Assembly: GCA_029851415.1 (NCBI GenBank)
Contig: CM056743.1
Location: 90,370,501 to 90,434,500 of the forward strand
Origin: Eretmocerus hayati
Taxonomy: Eukaryota; Arthropoda; Insecta; Hymenoptera; Aphelinidae
DNA length: 64,000 bases
Reading direction: 5' to 3'
In this document: piece by piece, positions 39,489 through 51,312 of the stretch
Position numbering within the stretch: the first letter of the stretch is position 1
Layout: each line of letters opens with the position of its first letter
Program-made: the position numbers and the translations under genes
Notes under the pieces: generated by a model
Told to the model about the DNA's origin: nothing
What the model saw: the letters and a program-made list of their open reading frames with translations, nothing else
Databases searched by the model: none

Positions 39489-39816
39489 AAGATTAAACAC
39501 ATAGGAGAATTTTTGTAACAAGATCACCAAGCTCGAGATTCACAATATAAAATCACAATATCCACATACCTAGAAATTTACAACATGGTCACATAATTAT
39601 TTTTATATAAAAACGTGGAAACTCACTGCAATGTGAGTCCAGTTTTACGTCAATCTTTCGAGTATTGCGAGCAAACTGTTTGTTATGATGGGAAATGTAG
39701 ATAGAGAGGAGAGGAGAAGGTATCATGTGGTAATAGAGGGAAGGGAGGGATGAGGAGTGAGAAAGACCAATCGAATACAGCTGATAGTATATATATGTAT
39801 AAGATAGAACAATAAA

Positions 39817-40203
39817 TTATTGTAAGATCGATCTATAAACTTGATTCAAGTGACAAGTGTCATCTTTCAAGTTGATATTGTTTTTATCAGAATTTATAAA
39901 AATCATCTCTGAGAGTGTTCTTTTATGAAAGTTAGGTTCTCTATCTAAAATCACCGTATTTTTCCAGTCAAATTCATGGCCTAAATTCTTTCGGTGCAAT
40001 GATACTACTGAATTGGGCGTCTTGAAACTCATGTGTTCACCAATTCTGATATCTAAGGCCCTTTTTGTCTCACCAACGTAACTTGCTTGACAAATTTTGC
40101 AATTGATCTTGTAAACTACGTTAGGATTTTCAAACTTCTTTAGTGGATCTTTGCCTAATTTTATCACTTTTTCGAGACCTTGATTCATTTTCAATAAATT
40201 CAC
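39817..40203 (-). pseudogene. inverted copy of the GIY-YIG endonuclease region
   Basis: A 128-codon minus-strand frame repeating the C-terminal end of the Penelope-like protein (KINCKICQASYVGETKRALD...). It differs from the plus copy at a few residues (for example NCKIC versus NCKNC, HKRTL versus HKTTL). It lacks the RT and so represents the left inverted arm, not a separate gene. Confidence 0.8.
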
Positions 40204-40218
40204 AAAATCGACAATCCA

Positions 40219-41598
40219 TTGAGACCTATCATTAGCACTGTCAATAGTCCAACTTACCCACTCTCTGTTACTCTTTACAACGAGCTGAAAAAATGTTTAA
40301 AACTTCCTAAGTCTCATATCAATAACAGTTCAGAACTGAAGAGAAAATTGAAAGGCATACATATACCTGATGGCTATATCCTTCTTTCATTAGATGTGAT
40401 ATCTCTTTTCACTAATGTTCTCCTCAGGTTAGTTCTCATCAGTTTGGATCGACGTCACAATGATATACACTTGAAAAGTAAAATTGCATCCGATGAAGTG
40501 TGTAATAGCGTAAAATTATCGTTTCAAAACACTTTTTTCAAATTTAATGATCAGTACTTCCAACAAGTCTCAGGTAGTCCGATGGGTTCCCCCATATCGC
40601 CTCTGTTTGCAAACATGGTAATGGAAGACCTCGAAACAGATTGTCTAGCAACTTTAGAGAATCAGTATGACTGCGTGCCATTATTTTACTTTCGTTACGT
40701 CGATGACACTGTTTTGTGTATCAAAGAAAATCAAAATGTCTTTAATCAATATGACTCTAGTCTGAAATTCACTCATGAACTAGAGAGGAATAACAGCATC
40801 AATTTCCTAGATCTAAAATTGATTCGAAAGAATAATAAGATCACTACTGACTGGTATCACAAGCCTACAACTTCAGATAGAATTTTAAATTTTCAGTCCA
40901 AGCATCCGACGCAGTTGAAAGAAAATATCATATACAATTTAGTTGACCGTGCAATTACGTTATCTGACTCTAAATTTCACAATAAAAACATCAAATTTGT
41001 GGAGAAATTACTGCTGAAAAATGATTATCCCATAGAATTTATTGAAAAATGCTTAAAAAATAGATTTCAAAAGTTGAAAAATCTCCAAAACAAGAATCCT
41101 CGTAACAATGATTTGAGAAAACGTACAATTTCAGCCTTACAAAAAGTGAGCATACCATATCGACCTAGTTTTTTCCAAAAATGTACTCATGTTTTTAAAA
41201 AACATAACATAATAACAGTACCAAAAATGAATCAAGGTCTCGAAAAAGTGATAAAATTAGGCAAAGATCCACTAAAGAAGTTTGAAAATCCTAACGTAGT
41301 TTACAAGATCAATTGCAAAAATTGTCAAGCAAGTTACGTTGGTGAGACAAAAAGGGCCTTAGATATCAGAATTGGTGAACACATGAGTTTCAAGACGCCC
41401 AATTCAGTAGTATCATTGCACCGAAAGAATTTAGGCCATGAATTTGACTGGAAAAATACGGTGATTTTAGATAGAGAACCTAACTTTCATAAAACAACAC
41501 TCTCAGAGATGATTTTTATAAATTCTGATAAAAACAATATCAACTTGAAAGATGACACTTGTCATTTGAGTCAAGTTTATAGATCGATCTTACAATAA
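40219..41598 (+). pseudogene. Penelope-like RT with C-terminal GIY-YIG, 5'-truncated
   Basis: A 459-codon open frame without an ATG near its left edge. It starts abruptly in the RT fingers (RPIISTVNSPTYPLS) at the inverted-arm junction, so the N-terminal part is missing. RT motifs: LSLDVISLFTNV (motif A), GSPMGSPISPLFANMVME (B), FRYVDDTVLCI (C, YVDD intact) and NNSINFLDLKL (D). The Penelope-specific WYHKPTTSDR segment and a GIY-YIG nuclease follow (YKINC...SYVGETKRALDIRIGEH). The GIY-YIG enzyme nicks target DNA for priming. Domain order and motif wording identify the Penelope group. Both active sites look intact, but the truncation should block autonomy. Confidence 0.85.
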
Positions 41599-41927
41599 TT
41601 TATTGTTCTATCTTATACATATATATACTATCAGCTGTATTCGATTGGTCTTTCTCACTCCTCATCCCTCCCTTCCCTCTATTACCACATGATACCTCCT
41701 CCTCTCCTCTCTATCTACATTTCCCATCATAACAAAACAGTTTGCTCGCAATACTCGAAAGATTGACGTAAAACTGGACTAACATTGCAGTGAGTTTCCA
41801 CGTTTTTATATAAAAATGATAATGTGACCATGCTGTAAATTTCTAGGTATGTGAATATTGTGATTTTCTATTGTGAATCTCGAGCTTAGTGATCTTTTTA
41901 AAAAAATTTTCCTATGTGTTTGATCTT

Positions 41928-41990
41928 ATGTTACAGCATGAAGAGGTTCACAAAATATGTGGACGAAACGTAGCAATACATGTGTAATTG
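41928..41990 (+). ncRNA. candidate hammerhead motif (right arm), core mutated
   Basis: The same sequence as the left-arm candidate, in plus orientation, with ATGAAGA in place of CTGAAGA at the core. The stem II and GAAAC strings are unchanged. Loss of the core C would be expected to kill cleavage. Confidence 0.35.
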
Positions 41991-42293
41991 CAATTATTTT
42001 GTGTATATTCATTTGCACAAACACTAGTCCTCCACGATCGGTTCCAAGATCATCTATATTTATCTTTGAAAATTTCGGGGACGATTCCAAGTTTCCAGTC
42101 AACATTTTCTCGTTTCCTTGTTTAGCAGATGAGTCTGACGCATCTCAACCTTTTCAGACGTACTTTAGCTCATTTTAAAGCTCTCTCCAAGACCTTTGAA
42201 GTGAGCTAAAGTGAGTTTGATTTTGACTCACTGGAGACGAGTTATCTTGATTTTTCCCAAGGAAAATTTTAATCGAAAATAACGAAAGAATTG

Positions 42294-43695
42294 AGGGGCC
42301 GCAGGGAAGAAGGGCGTAATGGCGGTTACGCCCTTTTTCCACCCTTTCGCTTTTTGAGCCCTCTGGGGGGTGCTCCAACCACCCATGAAACCCGTTTTGG
42401 AAAAAGTGTTTACGAACCTCGAGATCTTGAAAAGGGCGTAACCGCCATTACGCCCTTTCTGCGATTTGACAAAAGGGCGTAAACGCCTTTACGCCCTCCC
42501 TGCGATTCGACAAAAGGGCGTAAACGCCTTTACGCTCTTTTATCCATGAAATTGTGTGAGTTACGCCCTTTTGCTCATAAATTTTTGGAGGTTACGCCCT
42601 TTTCTCAAATTTTCATCTCTTCATACTAGTTGCACTGCCGAGTTGACTGCATTCCAGCTTGCAGTGAATCAAACCACTCAAAATATTTGGTATCAGAAGT
42701 TCAGAATTGAATCTCCAACGTATATCGTGAAGCCGCAAATTATTCAGATTTTGTGAAGTTCTTCTTTCAATACACAAGAATGAAAAAATCACTCAGGAAC
42801 TTTTGAAAGTTCACTCCGATGTACTCCACCACCAATTCCCAAAAAAGGCGTAACTGCATTGAAAAAATTCAAAAGGGCGTAACTACTTCGATCAGTCCTC
42901 GGGGATATGGAAAAAGAGCGTAATTGCAGGAGAAAGATTCAAAAGGGCGTAACTGCGGAAAAAATGAATCAAAAGGGCGTAAACGCCATTACGCCCTCGG
43001 AACTTTTCCAATCACTTCCCGAAAATATTAAAAAAGGGCGTCATTAACATGTTTAAGTTCCGAAAGGGCGTAAGTCGCTGAGTGACCAAAATCGAAATGG
43101 CGTAACTTTTCGGAGGAAGGGCGTAAGTTCGGCGCGATTCGGAAAAAGGGTGTAATTACCTACGAAAAATTTTTTAAACAACTCCTCTCGGCACGGAATT
43201 TCATTATCATGGGTCTAAGTTATCAGAACATGTTTTCTACCTCCAAAATCTGAACATTGATATAGTGACTTTAGAACTTCCATATTTTTGGGAATCCATA
43301 TTGAGCTTTCCGCAAGTACAGAGCTCCTGAGCGTGGGTCGAACAACGTCACCGCTATGAAATATCTTTCAGTAGGTGCCCATAAGCATGCTGGTGAATCT
43401 TGAGAGGGATTGAACTTGATTTCGGGACTCGATTCCACTTTTTGTGAAGAAGGTGCGCCGAAATTTGACCCTGTATTCGGAAAAGGGCGTCACTGCATTT
43501 CTTGAAATGGCTGTAAAATCCATGGAATCAACTCTAATTTCACGAGGCTTGCACTGATATTTTGAGAATGCTATCTTCTTCGAAATAAGTCGGGTCAACT
43601 CGTCCAAATACGCCTCTGGCGGTTCTTATTAAGTTTTTATTGATTTTCTCGAAATGACTCTTTTGTAGTTACACCCTTTCTCCACGCGCCCTCTC
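42294..43695. mobile_element. 1.4 kb TIR element full of GGGCGTAA motifs
   Basis: Inserted into repeat family R with AATTG on both sides (42289-42293 and 43696-43700). The ends are imperfect inverted repeats (AGGGGCCGCAGGGAAGAAGGGCGTAA versus the complement of the right end, GAGAGGGCGCGTGGAGAAAGGGTGTAA). The paralogous stretch near 58990-59005 lacks the insertion. Inside are about 17 copies of GGGCGTAA or TTACGCCC, many fused as a palindrome (GGGCGTAAACGCC-TTTACGCCC at about 42475 and 42519). There is no transposase. Confidence 0.7.
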
Positions 43696-43949
43696 AATTG
43701 CATTCTTTGCCTAATAAGGCTAACTGAGGGCATGAAGCTCCACGAAAACGGAGGGGCAGCATGTACACTATAATATTTGCATGTTTTCTCTGTATTTCGA
43801 CTCAGACACGCCATTTGATGGCACAGGCACAAGAACTTCCACTAATGTCACAAGAGGATGAAAATCGGAGAGCGTTATTCACCGGGTTAGATGATGTTAT
43901 TATTCATCGAATGGAAGTATCATCAATTCTCTGAGAGGCGGAAACGGAA

Positions 43950-44016
43950 CGGCCGATCATCGAAGTCAAGCATCGTTGGGCACGGCTAGTGTTTGGATGG
44001 GTGACCGCCCATCTCG
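43950..44016 (+). rRNA. 5S rRNA-like fragment (3' half), pseudogene or 5S-derived SINE
   Basis: GGCCGATCATCGAAGTCAAGC...GTTGGGCACGG...GTTTGGATGGGTGACCGCCC follows the central and 3' part of insect 5S rRNA closely, including the A-box and C-box of its internal promoter. The 5' third and the 3' closing helix are absent. A ~40-nt hairpin (AATCAACC...GGTTGATT) follows. It is a truncated pseudogene or the head of a 5S-derived (SINE3-type) element. Confidence 0.7.
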
Positions 44017-44065
44017 TTTTAATCAACCTGCACGAACTGACTTTCCTGGTTGATTAGTTGACACT

Positions 44066-45350
44066 AGCGTGATGCCTCGCGTTGCTCGGCTTGTAAGTGT
44101 TCCTGAGAGGCATATTAGTTTTTCAAAATGCTCTTCCAAATCGAATGAGGAATTGTTTCTCAACAATTCTATATATTTCTCTATATACTCAATATATATG
44201 ACCGTTTCTCTGGAACTCTTACACTGTGCTGAAAATCGTCGAAAAACGAAAAATGGAAACCGTTCAACGCACACCTGGGACCTTTTGCTCACATATTTGT
44301 GTAGTATTGAAAGTTACGAATCCCCTATTGACACTCATAAAGAGTAAGTGGCATCGTCAAAATCACGTTAATGAGTCGAACAAAAAGTAGTTTTTCGCCG
44401 ATTCTCCAGAATTTCCTAAGCAATTATTTGGCAAAATTGACAATTTCAACAAATGCCTTGGGCTTTTTGCAGCTTCGTGAGGTCAGGGTACCCGATCACA
44501 ATTGGTTTTATCAACATGGAGCTCGATCCGCCAATGTGGGATCAGGAACACTGAATTTTCTTCGTGAGTTACGTTTTTTCTATCTCACTTTAGAACGGTC
44601 GTATTCTAGACAAAAATATCGCACCAACACGAGACTCGTCGCAAAGTATTCGCAATTGCATCTCTTTTAGATACGCATTCCAAAAGTTGCGTTCAGAGTC
44701 ACGGCAGGAGCTTGGCGTAATCATCTTTGAGTTGAACGAGACATGATTGATTTTTTATTCCCAATTTTCGAAGTCATACAGTTTTGGCGCAATTAGTAAC
44801 ACACCATCGCGCTTCGGGGGCATTTCTCTTCAATATATCCTGCACCAAATGTAGCTTGAATCAACCCGAAAAATAGCGCGGCATCACCAGAATATCCGTG
44901 AGACTGCACGAGAGTACCAAGTATTTCCATAGGATTTTCCGCACATTTTCTCTCTTTGAGTCAGCTAGAACGAATCAACTTTTTCTGGTCATACAGAGGC
45001 CAAAGATATTCCTTATTGAGACTTGAATGATGATATTTCCACTTCGATTGGGGCCGATAGATTTGATTGTTCTCTTATATCATCATCCATAGCTGTATTC
45101 CAGCCGGTGTAAGAGTTCCAGAGAAACGCCCATATACTCAATTTATATACTCAACTGAATAAGTTGAGCGATGGTTTTCCATATAGTTTTGAACCCATGG
45201 AGGCCATAACAAATGCCATCACTTAACTCAATATATAAAAAGGGTACAGAACATATTTTTATTCGATTTGAAAGAGCATTTTGAGGAACTAATACGCCTC
45301 TCGGGAGCTCTTACAGGCCGAGCAACGCGAGGCATTACGCTAGTGTAAAG
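44066..45350. mobile_element. 1.3 kb foldback/TIR element C
   Basis: The left end ACACTAGCGTGATGCCTCGCGTTGCTCGG is mirrored at the right end (complement begins ACACTAGCGTAATGCCTCGCGTTGCTCGG at about 45348). The homology runs inward for about 160-240 bp (CTCTTCCAAATCGAAT, CTCAATATAT, GTTTCTCTGGAACTCTTACAC). The centre has no credible transposase; the 99-codon ORF at 44371-44670 looks random. Target duplication is not clear. Confidence 0.7.
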
Positions 45351-45489
45351 ATTAATTCCAAACGAATTCATAGAATTAAGTCCATTTGGATCCATACGTT
45401 ATGGTTACCGATGACGCAATTTTTGTTAAGATAACAGAAAGGATAACGATACTTTGTATGTATCTATGTATAATCGTTGGATGTATAAT

Positions 45490-45700
45490 CGCAGTATGAG
45501 AGGAATTTTCAAAAACTTTCAATTAATTGGTCGAATGAAAAATTCAACCAGCTGGTTGAATACGAATTCAACAATTTGGTTGACAATTCTACCAGTTTGG
45601 TGGAGAATTTAACCAGTTTCTCCAATCAATTGGTCGAATCATCCGTTCAACTAGCTGATTGAATTTATCATTCAACTATTTGGTTGAATTTTCTTGGGCA
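45490..45700. repeat. TTCAACCAATTGGTTGAA-type palindrome cluster (left)
   Basis: Repeated, diverged words such as TTGGTTGAAT, ATTCAACC, TTGGTCGAAT and TCAACTATTTGG within about 200 bp. A matching cluster occurs at 47125-47320, so both may be subterminal regions of one element spanning about 45.5-47.3 kb. Confidence 0.5.
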
Positions 45701-46513
45701 AATTTTTTATTGTGCGGTGTAAATGTAAGTTTGGAGGGCGTATACTGGATTAAACTCTGAATTTCCACGTTCTTCCGACATACACATTCGAATGTATACA
45801 CACACACAAACACACACTCACACTCATACTTCAATGTCTAGAGTCGAACACGTAAGTCATTCATCAATCCAACACCATTAATTTATGACATAAAGAACAT
45901 TTTAAAAATATTTTAAAATCTATCTTGTCATAATTCCTCGTACACATCCATTTTAGATCGCACATTTATTTTAAAATCTATTAATTTTTCTTCCCATCGC
46001 ACTGACATACATACACACACATTTAAACACACACATACGTCCACACACCCGTTCATACAAACACGCACCCCAACCCCATCTCACGAATATCCACTTATCC
46101 GCCTCCATAGTACCACACACTCATATACACATATACACAGGCACGAACTTCACACATGAACAAAGAATGTAATACGTCATCAATCACCCGTGGCATCATA
46201 TAACTGACACATGAAATCATTGTCGCCAATGGGGCCTCAGTTTATGCTATATGAAAATACGGTATCTACATATAAGGGAGTGGGAGAAATGCCTAATAGC
46301 ATGCGCTTTTTGCTGGCTCTATAGTTCATCTTTTTCTCTCCACCCACTTGCATCACCACATACCGATGATATATATTTTGTATCGGTTGGGATGAGGGAG
46401 GGGATAACACATATCCTGGTGCGCTAATTAACTGAAGAGCTCAGTCTTCCACTTGCTCTCCTCGCGGACACACCGGTGCGTTAGAAATTTGGAGAAGATT
46501 AAAGAATGCAGTA
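45701..46513. repeat. CA-rich microsatellite region, no gene
   Basis: ACACAC-rich stretches around 45790-45830 and 46010-46150. No supportable coding sequence. Confidence 0.5.
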
Positions 46514-46613
46514 CTATATCTAAGGTGAGTAACATGCAAAATATTTATTTATATTTAAATTAAAATAAGATCATTGATATAATGCTCTATACATGGATTT
46601 AATTTTTTTTCAG

Positions 46614-47724
46614 ATTTGCAACATGATGACACTGTAATAAGTAGCTCATATGAAGAAGAGCCACCAGATGGATCATTGGAAACTCATCAATTAATATTTC
46701 ACGGATCTAATAAGTAAGTTGAATTTTTAAAATTATATTCCATCAGATAAGATGCCACAAGTATAGCCATAATATTATAAGTATTCACTTCATAGATATG
46801 ATGAACATATACAGATATAATACATATGATAATTCTTCATGATTCACAGGCAATAGAGCTGTTGAACCAGCAACAGAACGAAGTCGGTAGAATGGAAGGA
46901 AGATGGGAAACAACATATTTCATCCCACGAAAGAAACAAGGCGACAATAATAAGATCCATGAAACGGATTGAGGGGTAAGTAATATTTAAACTACATTTC
47001 AATTGCATGTATTTGAGGTGACATTCTGCCTTTGAGATATCTTCACAAGGCGATGTAAACTCATGAGAATGTAGTGTTAACAAAATTCATGAATATTACG
47101 AAAATATTTTCGTATTATCCATGAAGACTTCAACCAATTGGTTGAATGGAAGATCTCCTGATTGGTTGGATGAAGAACTTAATTATTTGATAGCAATATC
47201 AACCAAATAGTTGAAAAACTCAGTAATTTTCCAATTGAACTGGTTGAATTTCCAACCTAATGGTTAAATTGGCTATCAACCGGCTGTTTCAATTTTTTAT
47301 TTAACTAATTAGATACAATTTCGGGGAATTTTTCATAGTGTATATTTACCGCGAAATTGGTATACATTTGAACTTTCAAAATTCTTCATGATTGTTCACT
47401 ACGTGTACGTTCATTTGATAATTCTCAATCATTCATTTTTTTTTGTGAATTCCATTAGTTCTATCACAATACAGATATATCTAGATCATGAATCTTATGA
47501 GAGAAACAGCGAATATTTTATATCGCGATGAATGTTTAAGTAACTAACGCAATAAGAACAAGAAAATGTTAAAAAGAATAATATCAATGAGAGACATTTG
47601 TGCGAATTTTCATTCTTTCAGAATCCTAATACATGATAGAGGCAACGAGATTTACGAAGATGGACCATTATTATCAACGTTGCCGATCATAGAAGATGAT
47701 TCCGGAAGAATGAATGAGTTTTAG
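46614..47724 (+). CDS. candidate small spliced gene, three 3' exons seen
   Basis: Three segments join with consistent phase: 46614-46713 (after TTTTTTTTCAG, before GTAAGT), 46871-46975 (after GAACCAG, before GTAAGT) and 47622-47724 (after TTCTTTCAG, ending in TAG). A poly(A)-rich AATAAAAATAATAAA follows at about 47755. Pieces of product read DDTVISSSYEEEPPDGSLE and ILIHDRGNEIYEDGPLLST; no family recognised. The upstream GTGAGT donor at 46515 would bring a stop into frame, so the real first exon is unknown. The internal acceptor at 46870 has a poor polypyrimidine tract. It may be a gene fragment inside an element flanked by the TTGGTTGAA clusters. Confidence 0.3.
47125..47320. repeat. TTCAACCAATTGGTTGAA-type palindrome cluster (right)
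   Basis: Counterpart of the cluster at 45490-45700. It opens with an exact TTCAACCAATTGGTTGAA and is followed by diverged ATCAACCAAATAGTTGAA and GAACTGGTTGAATTTCC words. Confidence 0.5.
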
Positions 47725-48269
47725 AATTTTTATATAAAATTGTTGAAAATCCCCAATAAAAATAATAAAAAATTCCCCCCTTTCCCATCCTATTTCCTGA
47801 TCTCATTGTTATAATATTTTATTGATGTACACAATTTATCATATTGAATAATTGAAATGAAGAAGCAAGCAGATAAGATTAGGAACAATCTCAGGAATTA
47901 TGGAGACACAAGGTTAGTGAAAATTCGATTACCATCCCCGGTATCCTGATAATCTCACCAGTTGAGAAGAAAAGAATAGAAATTCTCGCGATGATAGAAG
48001 AATCCCCCTTGTATCCTATGAATCTTCTCGACGCCCCATCGATTAGTATATAAGCATGCTTTTTTCACATGATAGTTTAATCAATATGTCTCCACAAAGA
48101 ATTTCTAATTTTTTCCACTAATCGTAATGCGTAATATTATCTATAATATTGATTGGTCAATAATATTTTCTCATATTTTCTTTCGAAACAATGTATTCCT
48201 CCACATACATTACAGAAACTCGACTCTCAGCAACTACAATTCTTATATTTTTTGAAATACTACATTAAC

Positions 48270-50400
48270 AACATTGCACACTGACACTACTTCTCAAGAT
48301 CAAACTGTTAGATTCCTCTGATCTGGACATCGCCCCTTGGCCCGTTTAGGATAACCAATACGAATAAGGTTCACTTGACCATGAGTCTTCCAGTCACTGT
48401 GACGTGAAGTTACACCTACACACAAGACATTTCTCAATACTCATATACTATCATTATCATACACTCATCAACATTCATTGAGGACTTAAAAATTCATCTA
48501 TCATGAGCATTCCAGTTTTCATCTTAAATTCATTATATATACACATTAAGAAGAGTAGAGGAGTGTGAAAAATATTAGAAATTCTTTGAAAAAGCTTCAA
48601 CAATCAGTATATAAATATTTTTTCATTTCTCTTTATCAAAATCTTCAAAATGTATATCTCTAACTTATAAATATATATGACATATGAAGTGGAACGTTAG
48701 TATATATATACATGAAAATTATGTGGATTTCTGAATGTGTAACAAGGTATAATGAAGAATATTTTTGGTTGGGAACATCATCCCAACCAGTCTCCCTGTG
48801 TCAATTTACTCCCTCTAACGTAAGTCTCTAATTGCGTTCATTGTCATTCGTCTCTCATACAACAATTTTAACATTTTTATCCATCCAACGTTAATATAAT
48901 GGATTAAGTAAATTATATCAAAATATTTGAAATTCTTATATCATAATGATATAATCAACTTCTCAGAATCCTTATTTTTTTTGAATGAATTGAATATATT
49001 TCTCATAATAATCACCATTCTCATATTTTTAAATGATTCAAAACACAACATGAACAAGATTGCACACTGACACTACTTCTCAAGATCAAACTGTAAGATT
49101 CCTCTGGTCTGAACATCGTCCCTTGGCCCGTTTAGGATAACCAATACGAATAAGGTTCATTCGATCATGAGTCTTTCAGTCACTGTGACGTGAAGTTACA
49201 CGAACACATGATACACTTTTCAATACTTATTTACTATCATCATGATACTCTCATCAACGATTAACAAGGATTAAAAAATTCAAGAATTTACCATCATAAT
49301 CAGTTAAACTTTCATGAGATGACAAAAGTATAAGAGATGACGAAAAATGACAGAGAAATGACAAAAGTATGAGTGATCCTTTATAGAAACTTTAATATGA
49401 TCAATTTATAATACAAAGATAATATATGTTTCTTATGAATATATGATAATTGTAGGAAGTCATGAGTATATACATGAAAATCATGTAGAATTTTAAATGT
49501 ATTGAAAGGTATAATGAAAAATATTTTCGGTTGGGAACATTATCCCAACCAGTCCCCCTGTGTCAATTTACTTCCTTTAATGTGAGTTACTAATAACGTT
49601 GATCATCGTTCAATCTTCATACAACAATTTAAGCAATTCCATTTATATAATGTTGTGATGATAGAACAAATAGATTATTTCATAAGTTCTGAAATTCTTA
49701 TATGAAATGATATATTCAACTTCTCAAAATATTTTGGATATGATTCAAGTATCACTATATTCATAACAAACATGTGAGATCCTAACATACGTTGGAAAAT
49801 ATAATTTGGTTCGGACCATCATCCTCACCAGTTTCCTTGTGTCGATTGACTTTCTGCAATATGAGGTTTCATTTGAGTTTTCCAACTGTCAATTCTTATA
49901 TAACAATCAGAACAATCAACTTTGAGATAATGAAACAAGTGATTCATTTCAGAAGTTCTAGAATCATTATCTCACAATAATATATTCGATTTCTCAGGAT
50001 ATTTTCAATAGATTCTAAGATGTTGCAAAATGGACGAATACACGACACCTTTTTAACATCATACTTGACATAGGAGATGACGTTGCGGTGACTTGCTTAG
50101 GCCATGGCTCAAGAGTGACTCACTCCGCTGAGAGTGACCGACGCAAATGAATCCAATACTGATTCTTCAACAACTCTCATCCTACATTATGAACTATCAT
50201 GCACAAAATTATCATACGAATTCGCCACAAATACAACATTTACATGCAATACTGATGATAACGTTGCGGTGACTTGCTTAGGCCATGGCTCAAGTGTGAC
50301 TCACTCCGCTGAGAGCGACCAACGCAATATATCCAATACAGTATCATCAACACACCATAAACAACACGATAATACATTCAAATAACCCTCCACAATATTC
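48270..50400 (+). repeat. diverged tandem modules (~785-bp period)
   Basis: A ~200-bp module (TTGCACACTGACACTACTTCTCAAGATCAAACTG...CCCTTGGCCCGTTTAGGATAACC...) starts near 48270 and 49060, and again near 50815; it occurs inverted at 62340-62530. A second module with the hairpin GGTTGGGAACATCATCCCAACC occurs near 48768, 49528 and (diverged) 49800, and inverted near 63815. This indicates an old ~785-bp tandem duplication belonging to the arms of the large inverted repeat. No genes recognised. Confidence 0.6.
50080..50325 (+). repeat. 169-bp tandem duplication
   Basis: GTTGCGGTGACTTGCTTAGGCCATGGCTCAAG-GTGACTCACTCCGCTGAGAG occurs at about 50083 and again at about 50252 with almost no change. Confidence 0.7.
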
Positions 50401-51312
50401 AAAATTTACAAGAATATCGAAAAATCCGGTTTGCAATATCTTAAGTCCGAGTCAAATTCGATAGAACTATTTCAAATCTACATCTGAAATTATACATTTT
50501 TATATTCACTATTTCACTAGGAATAATTGTTTGTAGAGTAAACGCGAATCATCAAATAGAATTCAGTTATCAATTTTAAAACGACATATGAAAGTTCTCC
50601 ATAGGACATATTCCAACATATGTTGATCTCCAATCTTGAATCACTTGTCAAAAAATTACAACTGATCACCATTATCTAGCCCCATAGAAGAATAGCTATA
50701 GTTTTGATCTTATTAATTCTCAATATCTTGGGAACTCATAACTACCCCGATAACAAATACAAAAACTGAAAACTCATACATCTTCATCCTCATATGGATT
50801 ATCACATTAAACAACACTCTACACTGACACGACTTCTTAAGATCAAACCGTTAGATTTCCTCTGATCTGAACATCGTCCCTTGGCCCGTGAAGGTAACCA
50901 ATACGTGTCAGGTTCATGTGATCATGTCTCTCTCGGTCCCTGTAACGTGAAGTTACAACTACTCAGAATACACTCCTCAACACTCATACCACTATTATTA
51001 TTATCATAATATATATACTCAACACTATATATCAGGGGTGATGAATCATTTTTAATAGTTTTTCATTCTTAATTTCGATATATATTAACTATTACTCAAA
51101 ATGACGAATATCCTCAGAATTCTTCCGGAGTTATATGATGGCGATACAGTAATAAACACGTAAAATGAGTGTATGTATCACGGGCTGCCTCACATAAAAG
51201 AATTCACAAACAAAAGAAACAGAAATAGACGCACACACACACAAACACATATCCATATCCTCGAGTCGGTTCCCACACGCAGTGAAGACGTCAATATATA
51301 CGATATACAATC

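Larger units (their letters stand above)
39352..42064 (+). mobile_element. Penelope-like retroelement with inverted arms
   Basis: The right part encodes RT plus GIY-YIG endonuclease on the plus strand (40219-41598) and a 3' region to 42064. The left part (39352 to about 40195) is the reverse complement of the last ~840 bp of that, including the GIY-YIG coding sequence on the minus strand. Arms match through GATAAATATAGATGATCTTG at the left end and its complement at the right end. Penelope-like elements commonly insert with such inverted or tandem partial copies. The main ORF is 5'-truncated at the junction. Confidence 0.85.
39109..43790 (+). mobile_element. repeat family R, copy 1, interrupted by two insertions
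   Basis: The segments 39109-39351, 42066-42293 and 43696-43790 together match, in order and in reverse complement, the continuous sequence at about 58920-59370. The gaps are occupied by a Penelope-like element (39352-42064) and a TIR element (42294-43695). No coding capacity is recognised in the family itself. Confidence 0.65.

Noticed and set aside
44371..44670. 99-codon ORF inside foldback C
   Set aside because: No similarity to any transposase; composition looks random.
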